Source: Lachnospiraceae bacterium (GTDB lineage Bacteria > Bacillota > Clostridia > Lachnospirales > Lachnospiraceae). Taken from it: DNA of 64,000 bases. Below are positions 19,829-28,339 of this stretch, in pieces. The notes beneath the pieces were generated by a model. That model was not told where the DNA came from. It ran no database searches and was given only the letters and a program-made list of their open reading frames with translations. The number at the start of each line of letters is the position of its first letter. The first letter of the stretch is position 1. The stretch is from contig JAJXRY010000002.1 in the NCBI GenBank assembly GCA_021628825.1, positions 434,001 to 498,000 of the forward strand, given 5' to 3'. A program made the translations under genes and the position numbers.

Positions 19829-21932
19829 ATGGATATTAATCGCATTATGAAAACCGAGCAGAATATGATGTATATATCGGAAATGCGGCCGGTTTTTAAC
19901 CGTGAAGCATTATTCAGTGATACGACAGAGAACTATATCAGTCCTGCAGAACCCAATCCGTATTCAGAAGTAAAAGTACGATTTCGTACCAAGGCAAAGA
20001 ATATTGACCGTGTTTTTCTGGTACACAACAATGAAAAAATTTTGATGACAGTCACAGAGGGTGATGATAATTTTGATTATTTTACCTGCTCGATCGAAGT
20101 AGAGCAGGAACAGTACAGCTATTACTTTGAGGTGCAGGTCGGAAAAATTAATTGTGTCTATGATACGCGTGGAGTTTCCAAGCATCCGGATGAAACCTTT
20201 TTCTTCCGGATTATTCCCGGATTTAAGACACCCAGGTGGGCTAAGGGAGCCGTGATGTACCAGATTTACGTGGACCGCTTCTATAATGGTGATCCAACGA
20301 ATGATGTGCTGACGAATGAATATCAGTATATTGAGGACAAATCTGTCCGTGTGGAGGACTGGAGCAAATATCCGGCCAGTATGGGTGTGCGCGAGTTCTA
20401 TGGAGGAGATCTGCAGGGTGTGCTGGATAAGATGGATTATCTGCAGGATCTTGGTGTTGATGTTATTTATTTTAATCCCCTGTTTGTTTCTCCGTCCAAT
20501 CACAAATATGATATTCAGGATTATGACTATATTGATCCTCATATTGGAAAAATTGTCCATGACGAGGGAGAGATTTTACGTCCCGATCAGAAGGAAAACC
20601 GTGAGGCAACCAGATATATTGACCGTGTGACCAATAAAGAAAATCTGGAAGCCAGCAATGAGCTTTTTGCGCAGGTGGTAGCAGAGGCGCACCGCCGTGG
20701 CATGAAGGTGATTCTGGATGGCGTGTTTAACCATTGCGGATCCTTTAATAAATGGATGGATAAAGAGCGTATTTATGAGAATGCACCGGGATACGAGAAG
20801 GGTGCCTATATCAGCAAGGACAGTCCGTACCATAATTACTTCCAGTTTTTTAATGATCATGCGTGGCCTTATAACAATGCATATGATGGCTGGTGGGGAC
20901 ATGATACGCTGCCGAAGCTTAATTATGAGCAGTCACAGGAGCTGTTTAATTATGTCATGCATATTGCAGCAAAAATGGGTATCGTTCCCTTATAATATTG
21001 ATGGCTGGCGTCTGGATGTGGCAGCGGACCTTGGACACAGTCCGGAATACAATCATTATTTCTGGCAGCAGTTCCGTAAGGCAGTTCATGATGTGAATCC
21101 GGAGGCAATCGTGCTTGCAGAGCATTATGGAAGTCCGAGAGACTGGCTGAATGGCAAGGAATGGGATACGGTCATGAACTATGATGCATTTATGGAGCCG
21201 GTGACCTGGTTTTTGACCGGAATGCAGAAGCACAGCGATGACTTCCGAGGAGATATGCTTGGCAATGCAGACAGCTTTTTACAGGCTATGCGCTATCATA
21301 TGGCAAGCTTTACGACACCGTCCTTACAGATTGCCATGAACGAATTATCCAATCATGATCATTCCCGTTTTTTAACAAGAACCAATCATAAGGTAGGAAG
21401 AACCAATACGTTAGGCTCCCAGGCGGCAAATGAAGGAGTTAATAAAGCCGTGATGCGTGAGGCTGTTATGATTCAGATGACCTGGCCGGGCGCACCGACC
21501 ATTTACTATGGTGATGAAGCCGGAGTATGCGGCTTTACCGATCCAGATAATCGTAGAACCTATCCATGGGGGCAGGAAGATACGGAACTCATCCGTTTCC
21601 ACAAGGAAATGATCCGTATTCATAAAGAGAGTGAGGAGCTGTTAACCGGATCCCTGAAATTTATGGATGGAGATTATAACATTCTGGGTTATGGACGTTT
21701 CAACCGTCATGCATGTACAGCGGTTCTTATTAATAATAACGATCACGAAATTACCAGGGAAATGGAAGTCTGGTATATTGGTGCACCTAAGGAGGGTGTT
21801 ATGCAATGCGAGATGCTCACAACCGCAGACGGATTTGATGCTAAAGAGCATGAGTATCCCATTGTTTCCGGTAAGGTCACCGTGACACTTCCCGGAACAT
21901 CCGCGATTGTGTTGAGGTATGAGGAAGAGTAA
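19829..21932 (+). CDS. GH13 alpha-glycosidase (neopullulanase / cyclomaltodextrinase type; frameshifted)
   Basis: About 701 residues. An N-terminal beta domain of the CBM34 type precedes the barrel at about residue 135 (WAKGAVMYQIYVDRFYNGDP). Conserved regions are DGVFNHCG (region I), IDGWRLDVAADLG with the nucleophile Asp (II), IVLAEHYG with the acid/base Glu (III) and ELSNHDHSRFL with the transition-state Asp (IV). It hydrolyses alpha-glucans such as maltodextrins or pullulan, probably in the cytoplasm because no signal peptide is seen. One extra A in GCAAAAATGGG near 20973 breaks the frame and makes a false stop at 20995. Monocistronic by context. Confidence 0.92.
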
Positions 21933-22065
21933 ATACCGTAGGAAAAAAACAATATGCAGCAAAGCCGGTAATTTTTAAAATTATGATCTTGCTTTTTTTA
22001 ATAGTTGATATGGTATATTCTATTATTGTCAGGGCTTTGTGAACAATATGTTCATGAGACTGTAT

Positions 22066-22147
22066 GGATGGATTCCCGAGTGGCCAAAGGGGACAGACTG
22101 TAAATCTGCTGCAAATTGCTTCGGTGGTTCGAATCCACCTCCATCCA
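22066..22147 (+). tRNA. tRNA-Tyr (anticodon GTA)
   Basis: The acceptor GGATGGA pairs with TCCATCC, discriminator A. The anticodon loop is CTGTAAA, giving GTA. A long variable arm follows, as in bacterial tRNA-Tyr, then the T-arm GGTTCGAATCC. CCA is not encoded. A hairpin GAAATCTG...CAGATTTC lies directly downstream (22151-22171). Confidence 0.95.
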
Positions 22148-22252
22148 TTTGAAATCTGTGATGCAGATTTCAGCATATGCATTGATGAGGTTAATGGAAC
22201 AGCACATGTGCGTATGTCCATGCATTCAACTATAATGCATATTGCAGTGTCC

Positions 22253-22336
22253 GCAGGTGTGGCGGAATAGGCAGACGCAAGGGACTTAAAATCCCTCGGT
22301 GGTGACACCGTACCGGTTCAAGTCCGGCCACCTGCA
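22253..22336 (+). tRNA. tRNA-Leu (anticodon TAA)
   Basis: The acceptor GCAGGTG pairs with CACCTGC, discriminator A. The anticodon stem GGGA/TCCC frames loop CTTAAAA with TAA. A class II variable arm (CGGTGGTGACACCG) precedes GGTTCAAGTCC. CCA is not encoded. Shares a transcript with tRNA-Tyr and the terminator at 22350. Confidence 0.95.
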
Positions 22337-22349
22337 TGAAATTGGAAAT

Positions 22350-22387
22350 GCTTAGAATGTTGACAAACAATATTCTAAGCTTTTTTT
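22350..22387 (+). terminator. Terminator of the tRNA-Tyr/tRNA-Leu unit
   Basis: GCTTAGAAT pairs with ATTCTAAGC around a 13-nt loop, followed by TTTTTTT. It lies 14 bases after tRNA-Leu. Confidence 0.9.
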
Positions 22388-22448
22388 CTTTATATATAAA
22401 CATCCGGGAAATTTTGTATAATAGGTATTTGAATAATGGAGGAAAAGC

Positions 22449-23126
22449 ATGACCGATTTACAGAAACAGTTATTTGCCCTGCAGGATAAAACGTATCGGG
22501 AGTTTCACAGTAAACTCATGCCGGATACGGATAAGGAAGCAGTGATTGGAATCCGGATTCCGGTGTTAAGAAGGTTTGCCGGAGAGTTTGCAAAGAAGCC
22601 GGAAGCCAGAGAGTTTTTTTGCAGCAGCTTCCACATCAGTATTATGAGGAAAAACAATCTACACATGATGCTGATTACTGCAGAGAAGGATTATGAGAAA
22701 TGTCTGGCAGAAGTGGAAAGATTCGTCCCCTATATTGACAACTGGGCAACCTGCGACATGTCGGCGCCAAAATGCTTTGAAAAGCATAAGCAGGAGCTGC
22801 TTCCGAAGGTAAAGGAATGGATTGCTTCGGAAGAGACTTATACAATCCGTTATGGAGTTGACCTGCTTATGGCGCTGTATCTGGATGAGGATTTTCAGCC
22901 GGAATATCTGGAACTGCCGGCATCTGTAACCTCAGAAGAATATTATGTGAAAATGGTGATTGCGTGGTACTTTGCCACGGCCCTTGTGAAACAATGGGAT
23001 GCGGCCATTCCTTATATGGAACAGCGCAGGCTCTCTGACTGGGTACACCGTAAGACCATCCAGAAGGCGATTGAAAGCTATCGGATTACGAAAGAGCAGA
23101 AGGACTATTTAAGGACACTGAAGTGA
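22449..23126 (+). CDS. AlkD-like DNA alkylation repair protein (with a cancelled double frameshift)
   Basis: 225 residues forming HEAT-like repeats of the AlkD/DUF1061 family of glycosylases that excise N3/N7-alkylated purines. Features are GIRIPVLRRFAGEFAK, VPYIDNWATCDMSAPKCF, IRYGVDLLMALYLDE, and WYFATALVKQWD. Residues 59-70 read CSSFHISIMRKN; in the shifted frame, bounded by T7 near 22614 and A5 near 22650, it reads LQQLPHQYYEEN as expected. ATG follows GGAGG. The next gene is also a possible alkylation-repair protein. Confidence 0.85.
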   Translation: MTDLQKQLFALQDKTYREFHSKLMPDTDKEAVIGIRIPVLRRFAGEFAKKPEAREFFCSSFHISIMRKNNLHMMLITAEKDYEKCLAEVERFVPYIDNWATCDMSAPKCFEKHKQELLPKVKEWIASEETYTIRYGVDLLMALYLDEDFQPEYLELPASVTSEEYYVKMVIAWYFATALVKQWDAAIPYMEQRRLSDWVHRKTIQKAIESYRITKEQKDYLRTLK

Positions 23127-23141
23127 AATATGGAGATAATT

Positions 23142-23816
23142 ATGACACGTGAAGAAGTATTGGAGTATGGTTTATCCTTCCCGATGACCTATCAGGAGGC
23201 GCCGTTCCATGATCCGAACTGGCAGTTGGTCCGGGTGAAGGGAAGCAAGAAGGCCTTTTTGTGGACCTATGAAAAGGATGGATATCTGAATATTAATGTA
23301 AAGGCAGATCCACAGTGGAGAGATTTCTGGAGAAGTGCCTATCCGGGAACGGTGGTTGCCGGGTATCATCTGAATAAAGAGCATTGGAATACCCTGATTC
23401 TTGACGGGACCATTCCGGAAGAAGATGTGAAGCGCATGATTGCAGAGAGCTATGACCTTGTTACGGATAGTCCGACAAAGCGGATCTACGAGGCGGTTAA
23501 GAAAATTCCGAAGGGGCACGTAGCCACGTATGGGCAGATTGCGGAGCTTGCCGGGGAGAAAAAGATGGCAAGAGCGGTAGGAAATGCCCTGCATAAGAAT
23601 CCGGATCCGGAAAATATTCCCTGTTTCCGTGTGGTAAATTCAAAGGGAGAATTATCCGGAGCGTTTGCTTTTGGCGGAGAGGGCGAACAGGCAAGACGGC
23701 TTATGGGGGATGGAGTTATTGTGGAGAATGCTAAAGTGGATTTGGAGCAGTTCGGAATTCAGATTGATCCGGTTACTTTGGAAATTTGTACCGGAATAGA
23801 TGACGGAATTCAGTAG
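23142..23816 (+). CDS. YjbR/MmcQ domain fused to a methylguanine-DNA methyltransferase-like domain
   Basis: About 224 residues. The N-terminal 105 residues match the YjbR/MmcQ (CyaY-like) fold: PMTYQEAPFHDPNWQLVRVK, FLWTYEKDGYLNINVKADP, and PGYHLNKEHWNTL. From about residue 112 a DNA-binding domain of O6-alkylguanine methyltransferase starts (IYEAVKKIPKGHVATYGQIA), with NIPCFRVVNSKG in place of the canonical PCHRV: the acceptor Cys is kept, the His is Phe. ATG 23142 is preferred because GGAG lies 6 bases upstream; ATG 23130 is in frame. Sixteen bases after the AlkD-like gene, suggesting a repair pair. Alkyl transfer is not proven. Confidence 0.82.
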   Translation: MTREEVLEYGLSFPMTYQEAPFHDPNWQLVRVKGSKKAFLWTYEKDGYLNINVKADPQWRDFWRSAYPGTVVAGYHLNKEHWNTLILDGTIPEEDVKRMIAESYDLVTDSPTKRIYEAVKKIPKGHVATYGQIAELAGEKKMARAVGNALHKNPDPENIPCFRVVNSKGELSGAFAFGGEGEQARRLMGDGVIVENAKVDLEQFGIQIDPVTLEICTGIDDGIQ

Positions 23817-23942
23817 TGGATCTGGCATCAATGCTTGATGGAATTAACGTTGGAATGCTGCGTGATTTTCATTGGATGGAATAAAGGAAGCTGGCAAGAA
23901 AATCCCGGATAGGATGATTGGGAAGAAGGAGAGATACGACAG

Positions 23943-24705
23943 ATGATAGGATTAGGTACCGTAATCAATACCGCAGCTATTGTGATTGGCGGTCTTTTAG
24001 GATACTTCTTCGGCAGATTGTTAAAAGAAAGAATACAGGATACCCTGAATATGGCATGTGGGGTCAGTGTCCTGTTTATTGGAATTGCAGGTGCAATGCA
24101 GTATATGCTTCCGGTCAGTGAAAAAAGTCTGTCAGGTGGTGGAACCATGCTGATGATTCTGACATTGACGCTGGGCGGTCTGCTTGGTGAATGGATGGAT
24201 ATAGAGGCGAAATTTGAGCGTTTCGGGGAGTGGCTTAAGAAAAAGACCGGTAATCAGAAAGATAATCGGTTTATCCATGGCTTCGTAACTTCTTCCCTGA
24301 CGGTATGTATTGGTGCAATGGCGATTGTGGGATCGATACAGGATGGTGTATCCGGGGATTATACGATTCTTGCTGCCAAGAGCGTCCTTGACTTTATCAT
24401 TATCATGGTGATGACCTGTGCTATGGGCAAAAGCTGCATTTTCTCGGCGGTACCGGTGCTTCTTTTAGAGGGTGGGATTACACTGCTGGCTTCTTTACTG
24501 AAACCGGTATTTACAGATCAGGCGTTGAATTACATCTCTTTTGTCGGATCGGTATTGATTTTTCTGTGTTGGATTGAATCTCGTATGGGGGAAGAAGGTA
24601 CGAGTTGCCAACCTTCTTCCAGCCATTCTGCTTGCGATTGCGGCTGCATATCTGCCGGTTTCGTTTTTAAAAGAAAAGGTAACTATTCAGCGAATGGGGT
24701 TCTGA
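23943..24705 (+). CDS. DUF554 membrane protein (frameshifted near the end)
   Basis: About 254 residues with six or seven hydrophobic segments; GLGTVINTAAIVIGGLLGY at the N-terminus, LTLGGLLGEWMDIE, and FVTSSLTVCIGAMAIVGSIQDG are hallmarks of DUF554 (YdfK-like, possible transporter). An extra T near 24560 breaks the frame; the corrected end reads FLKEKVTIQRMGF and stops at TGA 24703-24705, inside the right arm of a palindromic repeat. Without correction the frame continues to 24719. Function unknown. Confidence 0.82.
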
Positions 24706-24713
24706 ATAGTTAC
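24679..24713. repeat. Palindromic repeat GTAACTATTCAG...CTGAATAGTTAC within the DUF554 gene end
   Basis: Perfect 12-bp arms at 24679-24690 and 24702-24713 around an 11-nt loop. The element provides the last codons and the stop of the DUF554 gene. Confidence 0.8.
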
Positions 24714-24728
24714 TTATGATTTCTTAAA

Positions 24729-25035
24729 TTAAAATTCGTAGTCGATGCAGGCGCGGCTTTCACGTAACGGAGTGATGAATGCACCGAAAGCCTTATGAGT
24801 AGGATGAATCTGATAAGCATTCAGTCCTTCGATATCGTCAAAAATCACAGATTAAAGCCAGTTCATAGTTACTTTCTGCTGCCTTTTCATCATTGATGGC
24901 AACAACGAGCTTCTTTAAAGTGGGAATCTCAGCTTCAAAAACGGAAAGGCGCTTCTTAGCTTCCTCGATGGTTTCCTGTTTCGTCTTTCCTTCAGTATTT
25001 TCCTTTAATTTGAACATTACGATGTGTTTAATCAT
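24729..25035 (-). CDS. Dabb-family stress-responsive A/B barrel protein (frameshifted)
   Basis: About 101 residues after correction. MIKHIVMFKLKENTEGKTKQ begins a small ferredoxin-like alpha/beta barrel (Dabb domain); the corrected C-terminal half reads GLNAYQIHPTHKAFGAFI and ends CIDYEF. An extra T near 24840 causes the break. The family acts as small dimers, with cyclase or stress roles in various organisms. It converges with DUF554; 16 bases separate the DUF554 repeat from its stop codon. Confidence 0.85.
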
Positions 25036-25073
25036 AGGTATGTTTCCTTTCTTTTCGTATAGATATTTATTGC

Positions 25074-25145
25074 GCAGATGAAATGATTGTATAAGTTGCC
25101 CTTAGTGAGCAAGCTCCCACGGTCATCTTGCACAATCATTTCTGC
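25074..25145. repeat. Inverted repeat with GCAGA(TG)AAATGATTGT arms
   Basis: GCAGATGAAATGATTGT (25074-25090) faces ACAATCATTTCTGC (25132-25145), a 14-bp stem with a two-base bulge and a 41-nt loop. A single arm of the same sequence occurs at 34852. It lies upstream of the Dabb gene in the 450-base gene-free region 25036-25485. Confidence 0.65.
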
Positions 25146-25288
25146 ATGGCGGAACTATTATCATATAGATCTTAGCAAATCATAAACGCACTTGCAAGGT
25201 TTCCGGTAACAGGATATGATGAAAAGGGTGTTATAGTTCATACAGCAGGCAGACACTTGCTGTCAGGCTGCGTAAGAACATGATTTGA

Positions 25289-25371
25289 GTAGAGCACTTA
25301 GCGAGGTTATTTCGAGCTTAGTGCGAACCATACAAGTTCACTTGGCAAACCGGAGGTGAGTCTAGTGAAGC
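25289..25371 (+). repeat. Divergent GAGCACTTA element
   Basis: GTAGAGCACTTAGCGAGG is followed by TTATTTCGAGCTTAGTGCGAAC; a second half starts GTTCACTTGGC and ends GTCTAGTGAA. Shorter than the copies at 12117 and 31761, and without a clear terminator just upstream. Upstream, ACAGCA...TGCTGT forms a small hairpin. Confidence 0.55.
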
Positions 25372-25385
25372 TTGTTCGGGAGTGA

Positions 25386-25425
25386 GCAGGCTCCTTTTGC
25401 GAAGCAAAACTTCAAATGAGCCTGC
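25386..25425. other. GNA-loop hairpin element upstream of the cysteine-cluster gene
   Basis: GCAGGCTC (25386-25393) and GAGCCTGC (25418-25425) enclose TTTTGC-GAA-GCAAAA (25395-25409). The inner hairpin has the same TGCGAAGCA core as the leader before proS. It lies 61 bases before the next ATG. Confidence 0.55.
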
Positions 25426-25485
25426 GAATAGTTGCTGGAACGAGGTACGAGTGAACAGTAACTAAAATAAGGTGAAGTGATACAT

Positions 25486-26093
25486 ATGGCAAAAACAGAA
25501 GCGGAAATTTGTAAAGAATGTAAGGGAAATTGCTGCAAGTCCACAGGATGTTCTCTTTCTCCGGAGGATATGATCCGTGGAATCCGGGAATGGAAGGAAA
25601 TGCCGGGAGCAGAGAGAATGCAGCATACGGACATAGAAAAAGTAAAAGCAGAAAAAACAATATCAGAAAATGCGCTTTCTATCGAAGAGATTGAGAACTG
25701 GCTGATGAACAGCAATTGTGCGCTGGATTCTTTTTGGCTATCCGGGGAAGGCTGCTTTATGTGAGGATGCGGCACAAGTGCTTTACCTTTATCGGAGTTG
25801 ATGCCATGGGAGAATGTGCAGCGTTAACCGATACAGGCTGCCTGTTATCGTATGAGGATCGTCCCAAGGGAGGACGGATGCTGATTGCAAGTGAAGATTA
25901 CCGCTGTACCCAGAAATACACCAGAGAGATGATGGTGGAGGACTGGATGCCTTATCAGGAACAGCTTAAGAAGATCTGGAAAAAGTGGTATAAGAAGTTT
26001 ACACAGGACGGTACGTTTGACCGTTGTGAAGAAGAATATATGAAGTTTCAGAGAGTGCGCCGGGAGCAGATGCTGGCTTCCATGCAGGAATGA
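25486..26093 (+). CDS. YkgJ-type cysteine-cluster protein (frameshifted)
   Basis: About 202 residues with a cysteine-rich pattern: ICKECKGNCCKSTGC near the N-terminus, then HKCFTFIGVDAMGECAALTDTGC, and DYRCTQKY. Such clusters in the YkgJ family are taken to bind Zn or an Fe-S cluster; no reaction is assigned. A T5 run near 25731 breaks the frame. ATG 25486 is favoured by AAGGTGAAG upstream. It is 12 bases before the ABC ATPase gene and could be part of the same operon. Confidence 0.75.
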
Positions 26094-26105
26094 TAGAGGA
26101 AAGAG

Positions 26106-26782
26106 ATGCTTAAGGTTTCACATATTAAGAAAAAGTATGGAAAAAGAATCATATTGGATGATATTTCGTTGGAAGCAGAGTGCGGACAGTGTCTTGCACT
26201 TGCCGGGAAAAAAACGGCTGCGGAAAGACAACACTGATGCAGATTCTGGCAGGAGCCATCCGGCCTGACGCAGGAGAAATTACCTTTTTCGGAAAGGATC
26301 CATTGCAGAAGCGGAAATATTTCCAGAAGTATGTCGGATATGTTCCGCAGGAGCCACCGCTCATGGAAGAGCTTACCGTGAAGGATAATCTGAAACTATG
26401 GGGTGTCTGGCAGTCGGAGCACCGGGAATTGCTGCTTTCGTCTTTTGAGTTGGATGATCTGTTGAAAACAGAGGTCCGGAAACTGTCGGGAGGAATGAAA
26501 CGCAGATTGTCGATTGCCTGTGCGCTGGCACAGTGGCCGCCGATTCTGCTGTTGGATGAGCCGACAACGGCACTTGATTTATATTATAAGAATAACATTC
26601 AGCAATGGCTGATGCAGTATCGGAAGATGAATGGAATTGTGCTGTTAACTTCGCACGATGAAAACGAAATTCTTTCCTGTGACCGCTGCCTGATTATGAA
26701 GCAGGGGAAGCTCACAGAGCTTACGGGAGAAGATTTTACCATAGAGGAAATTAGAAAAGAAATCATAACACTGGATAAGTAA
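26106..26782 (+). CDS. ABC transporter ATP-binding protein (frameshifted in Walker A)
   Basis: About 225 residues. The shift lies in an A7 run at 26207; corrected, the P-loop reads GKNGCGKTTLMQILAG. Q-loop (YVPQEPPLMEELTV), signature LSGGMKRRLSIACALAQ, Walker B ILLLDEPTTALD and H-loop TSHDENEI are all standard, so it should be an active ATPase. It is followed by the FDPMTG membrane protein and the ABC-2 permease, giving a three-gene transporter operon. Confidence 0.9.
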
Positions 26783-26801
26783 TGGTGAAGGGAGAAGAAA
26801 A

Positions 26802-28328
26802 ATGCCGAAATTTGATCCAATGACAGGAGAACTCATTGTAGAGGAAACAACAGAACAAACCGGAAAACAGTTTGTGCCAAGGTTTGATCCGATGACGGGG
26901 CAGCCGATCTATACAGCACAACCACAGCCGCAGTCACAATCACAGTCACAGTCACAGCCACAGTTTCAGTCACAGCCACAGCCACAGTTTCAACCGCAGT
27001 CACAGGCACCGAAGAAGTCGCACAAGACAGCAATTATTGTTTCGATTATTGTTGGAGTAGTGGTATTGCTTGGAATTCTTGTTTTTGTATTAGCAGCAGT
27101 GCTGTTTTCCAATCCGAGAGCAACAGTGGAAAGGGCATGTGCAAAAACCTTTTCCGAAGGTGGATATTTATATGATGCGTTGAAGGATATCCATGGATTT
27201 GGAGAAGAGTATACGGTTACATCTAATATTCTGGTTACGATGCATAGAGAATATTTCGACAGCTCGATTGCATTTTATGCGCAGCTGGGAGTAGAGGGAA
27301 AAGACAAACAACTTGCAGGAACGATTGAATACAACAATTCGTTTATGCCGATTCCGGAAATTGAATATAAGATGCAGATTGACGAGCAAGAGGCTCGTTT
27401 CCAGATTCCAACGATAGACAACCATGTATTCACTTACAACTATACGGAAGAAAAGCATGGATATCTGACGGAAGTGGGTTCAGCAGAACAGCTGCAGAGG
27501 ATTGATGATGTGTTGAAAATGATCTATTCCAGTGAATCCCCGGAAGATATCAAAAATACAGAATTAGGTGTGAAGCTGACTGACTTTTATCGTTCCCTGA
27601 AAGTGGAAAAGTCAGATGCCGGGCAGTTTGAAGTGGATGGAAACATCCGGAAGTGCAAGGGATATGCCATTCAGGTGACACAGGAGGATATGAACCGGTT
27701 CAGGGAGATTTATCAGGAATATATCGAGACAACAATGGCAGATCAGTTACATGTAATTGGAATGACTGCAGAGGAATATACGGAACAGATATTTGCAGAT
27801 ATTCAGGATATGGAAACTGCAACGATCCGGTTTTATGTGTATCAAAAGAAACTGGCCTGTGTGGAGCTTGAATTTGAAGGAAACATTTATCAGGTGGTTT
27901 TCCATGGTGGGGACTATCGGATACAGAATGTTGAGTTGATTGTAAACGATGGTACGGTATGCGCGATTGAAGGAGAACTTGCCGGAGATGAGGAAAGCAT
28001 TTCAGTAGATTTTGAGGAAGGCCGTGCAGAGGTGACATATAACCGGAGTACCGGAGCTTATGACATTAAATTGGAAAATACTTATGAAAAGATTAAAATG
28101 AACGGAATACTTTCCATCGGAAACAAGGAGATCAGACTGACCGTAGATCAGTTTGCCCTGGAGGGAGAGGCGGATTATACCCTAAGTGGAGATATTGCAG
28201 TAACTAAGGGTGCGGTCATTGATACAATGAAGGGGGAAACCTTTGACATTGGAAATGCCGGTGAAGCGGAGTATAGCGAGTTATTTGATAACCTGAATCA
28301 GATGCTCGATGGCTTATCAGAATACTAA
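26802..28328 (+). CDS. Single-pass membrane protein with FDPMTG motifs and a large outer domain
   Basis: 508 residues, intact; family not recognised. The N-terminus holds two copies of FDPMTG (residues 4-9 and 28-33), then a Gln/Ser/Pro low-complexity stretch (QPQ/SQSQ repeats to about residue 70), one membrane helix (IIVSIIVGVVVLLGILVFVL), and about 400 residues of mixed alpha/beta sequence, presumably outside. No signal peptide precedes the helix, so the Q-rich part is likely cytoplasmic. The DNA coding the Q-rich part is a run of CAGTCA/CAGCCA hexamers (26930-27005). Placed between the ATPase and permease genes, it may be an accessory or substrate-binding subunit. That role is inference. 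Confidence 0.7.
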   Translation: MPKFDPMTGELIVEETTEQTGKQFVPRFDPMTGQPIYTAQPQPQSQSQSQSQPQFQSQPQPQFQPQSQAPKKSHKTAIIVSIIVGVVVLLGILVFVLAAVLFSNPRATVERACAKTFSEGGYLYDALKDIHGFGEEYTVTSNILVTMHREYFDSSIAFYAQLGVEGKDKQLAGTIEYNNSFMPIPEIEYKMQIDEQEARFQIPTIDNHVFTYNYTEEKHGYLTEVGSAEQLQRIDDVLKMIYSSESPEDIKNTELGVKLTDFYRSLKVEKSDAGQFEVDGNIRKCKGYAIQVTQEDMNRFREIYQEYIETTMADQLHVIGMTAEEYTEQIFADIQDMETATIRFYVYQKKLACVELEFEGNIYQVVFHGGDYRIQNVELIVNDGTVCAIEGELAGDEESISVDFEEGRAEVTYNRSTGAYDIKLENTYEKIKMNGILSIGNKEIRLTVDQFALEGEADYTLSGDIAVTKGAVIDTMKGETFDIGNAGEAEYSELFDNLNQMLDGLSEY

Positions 28329-28339
28329 AAGGGAACCCG

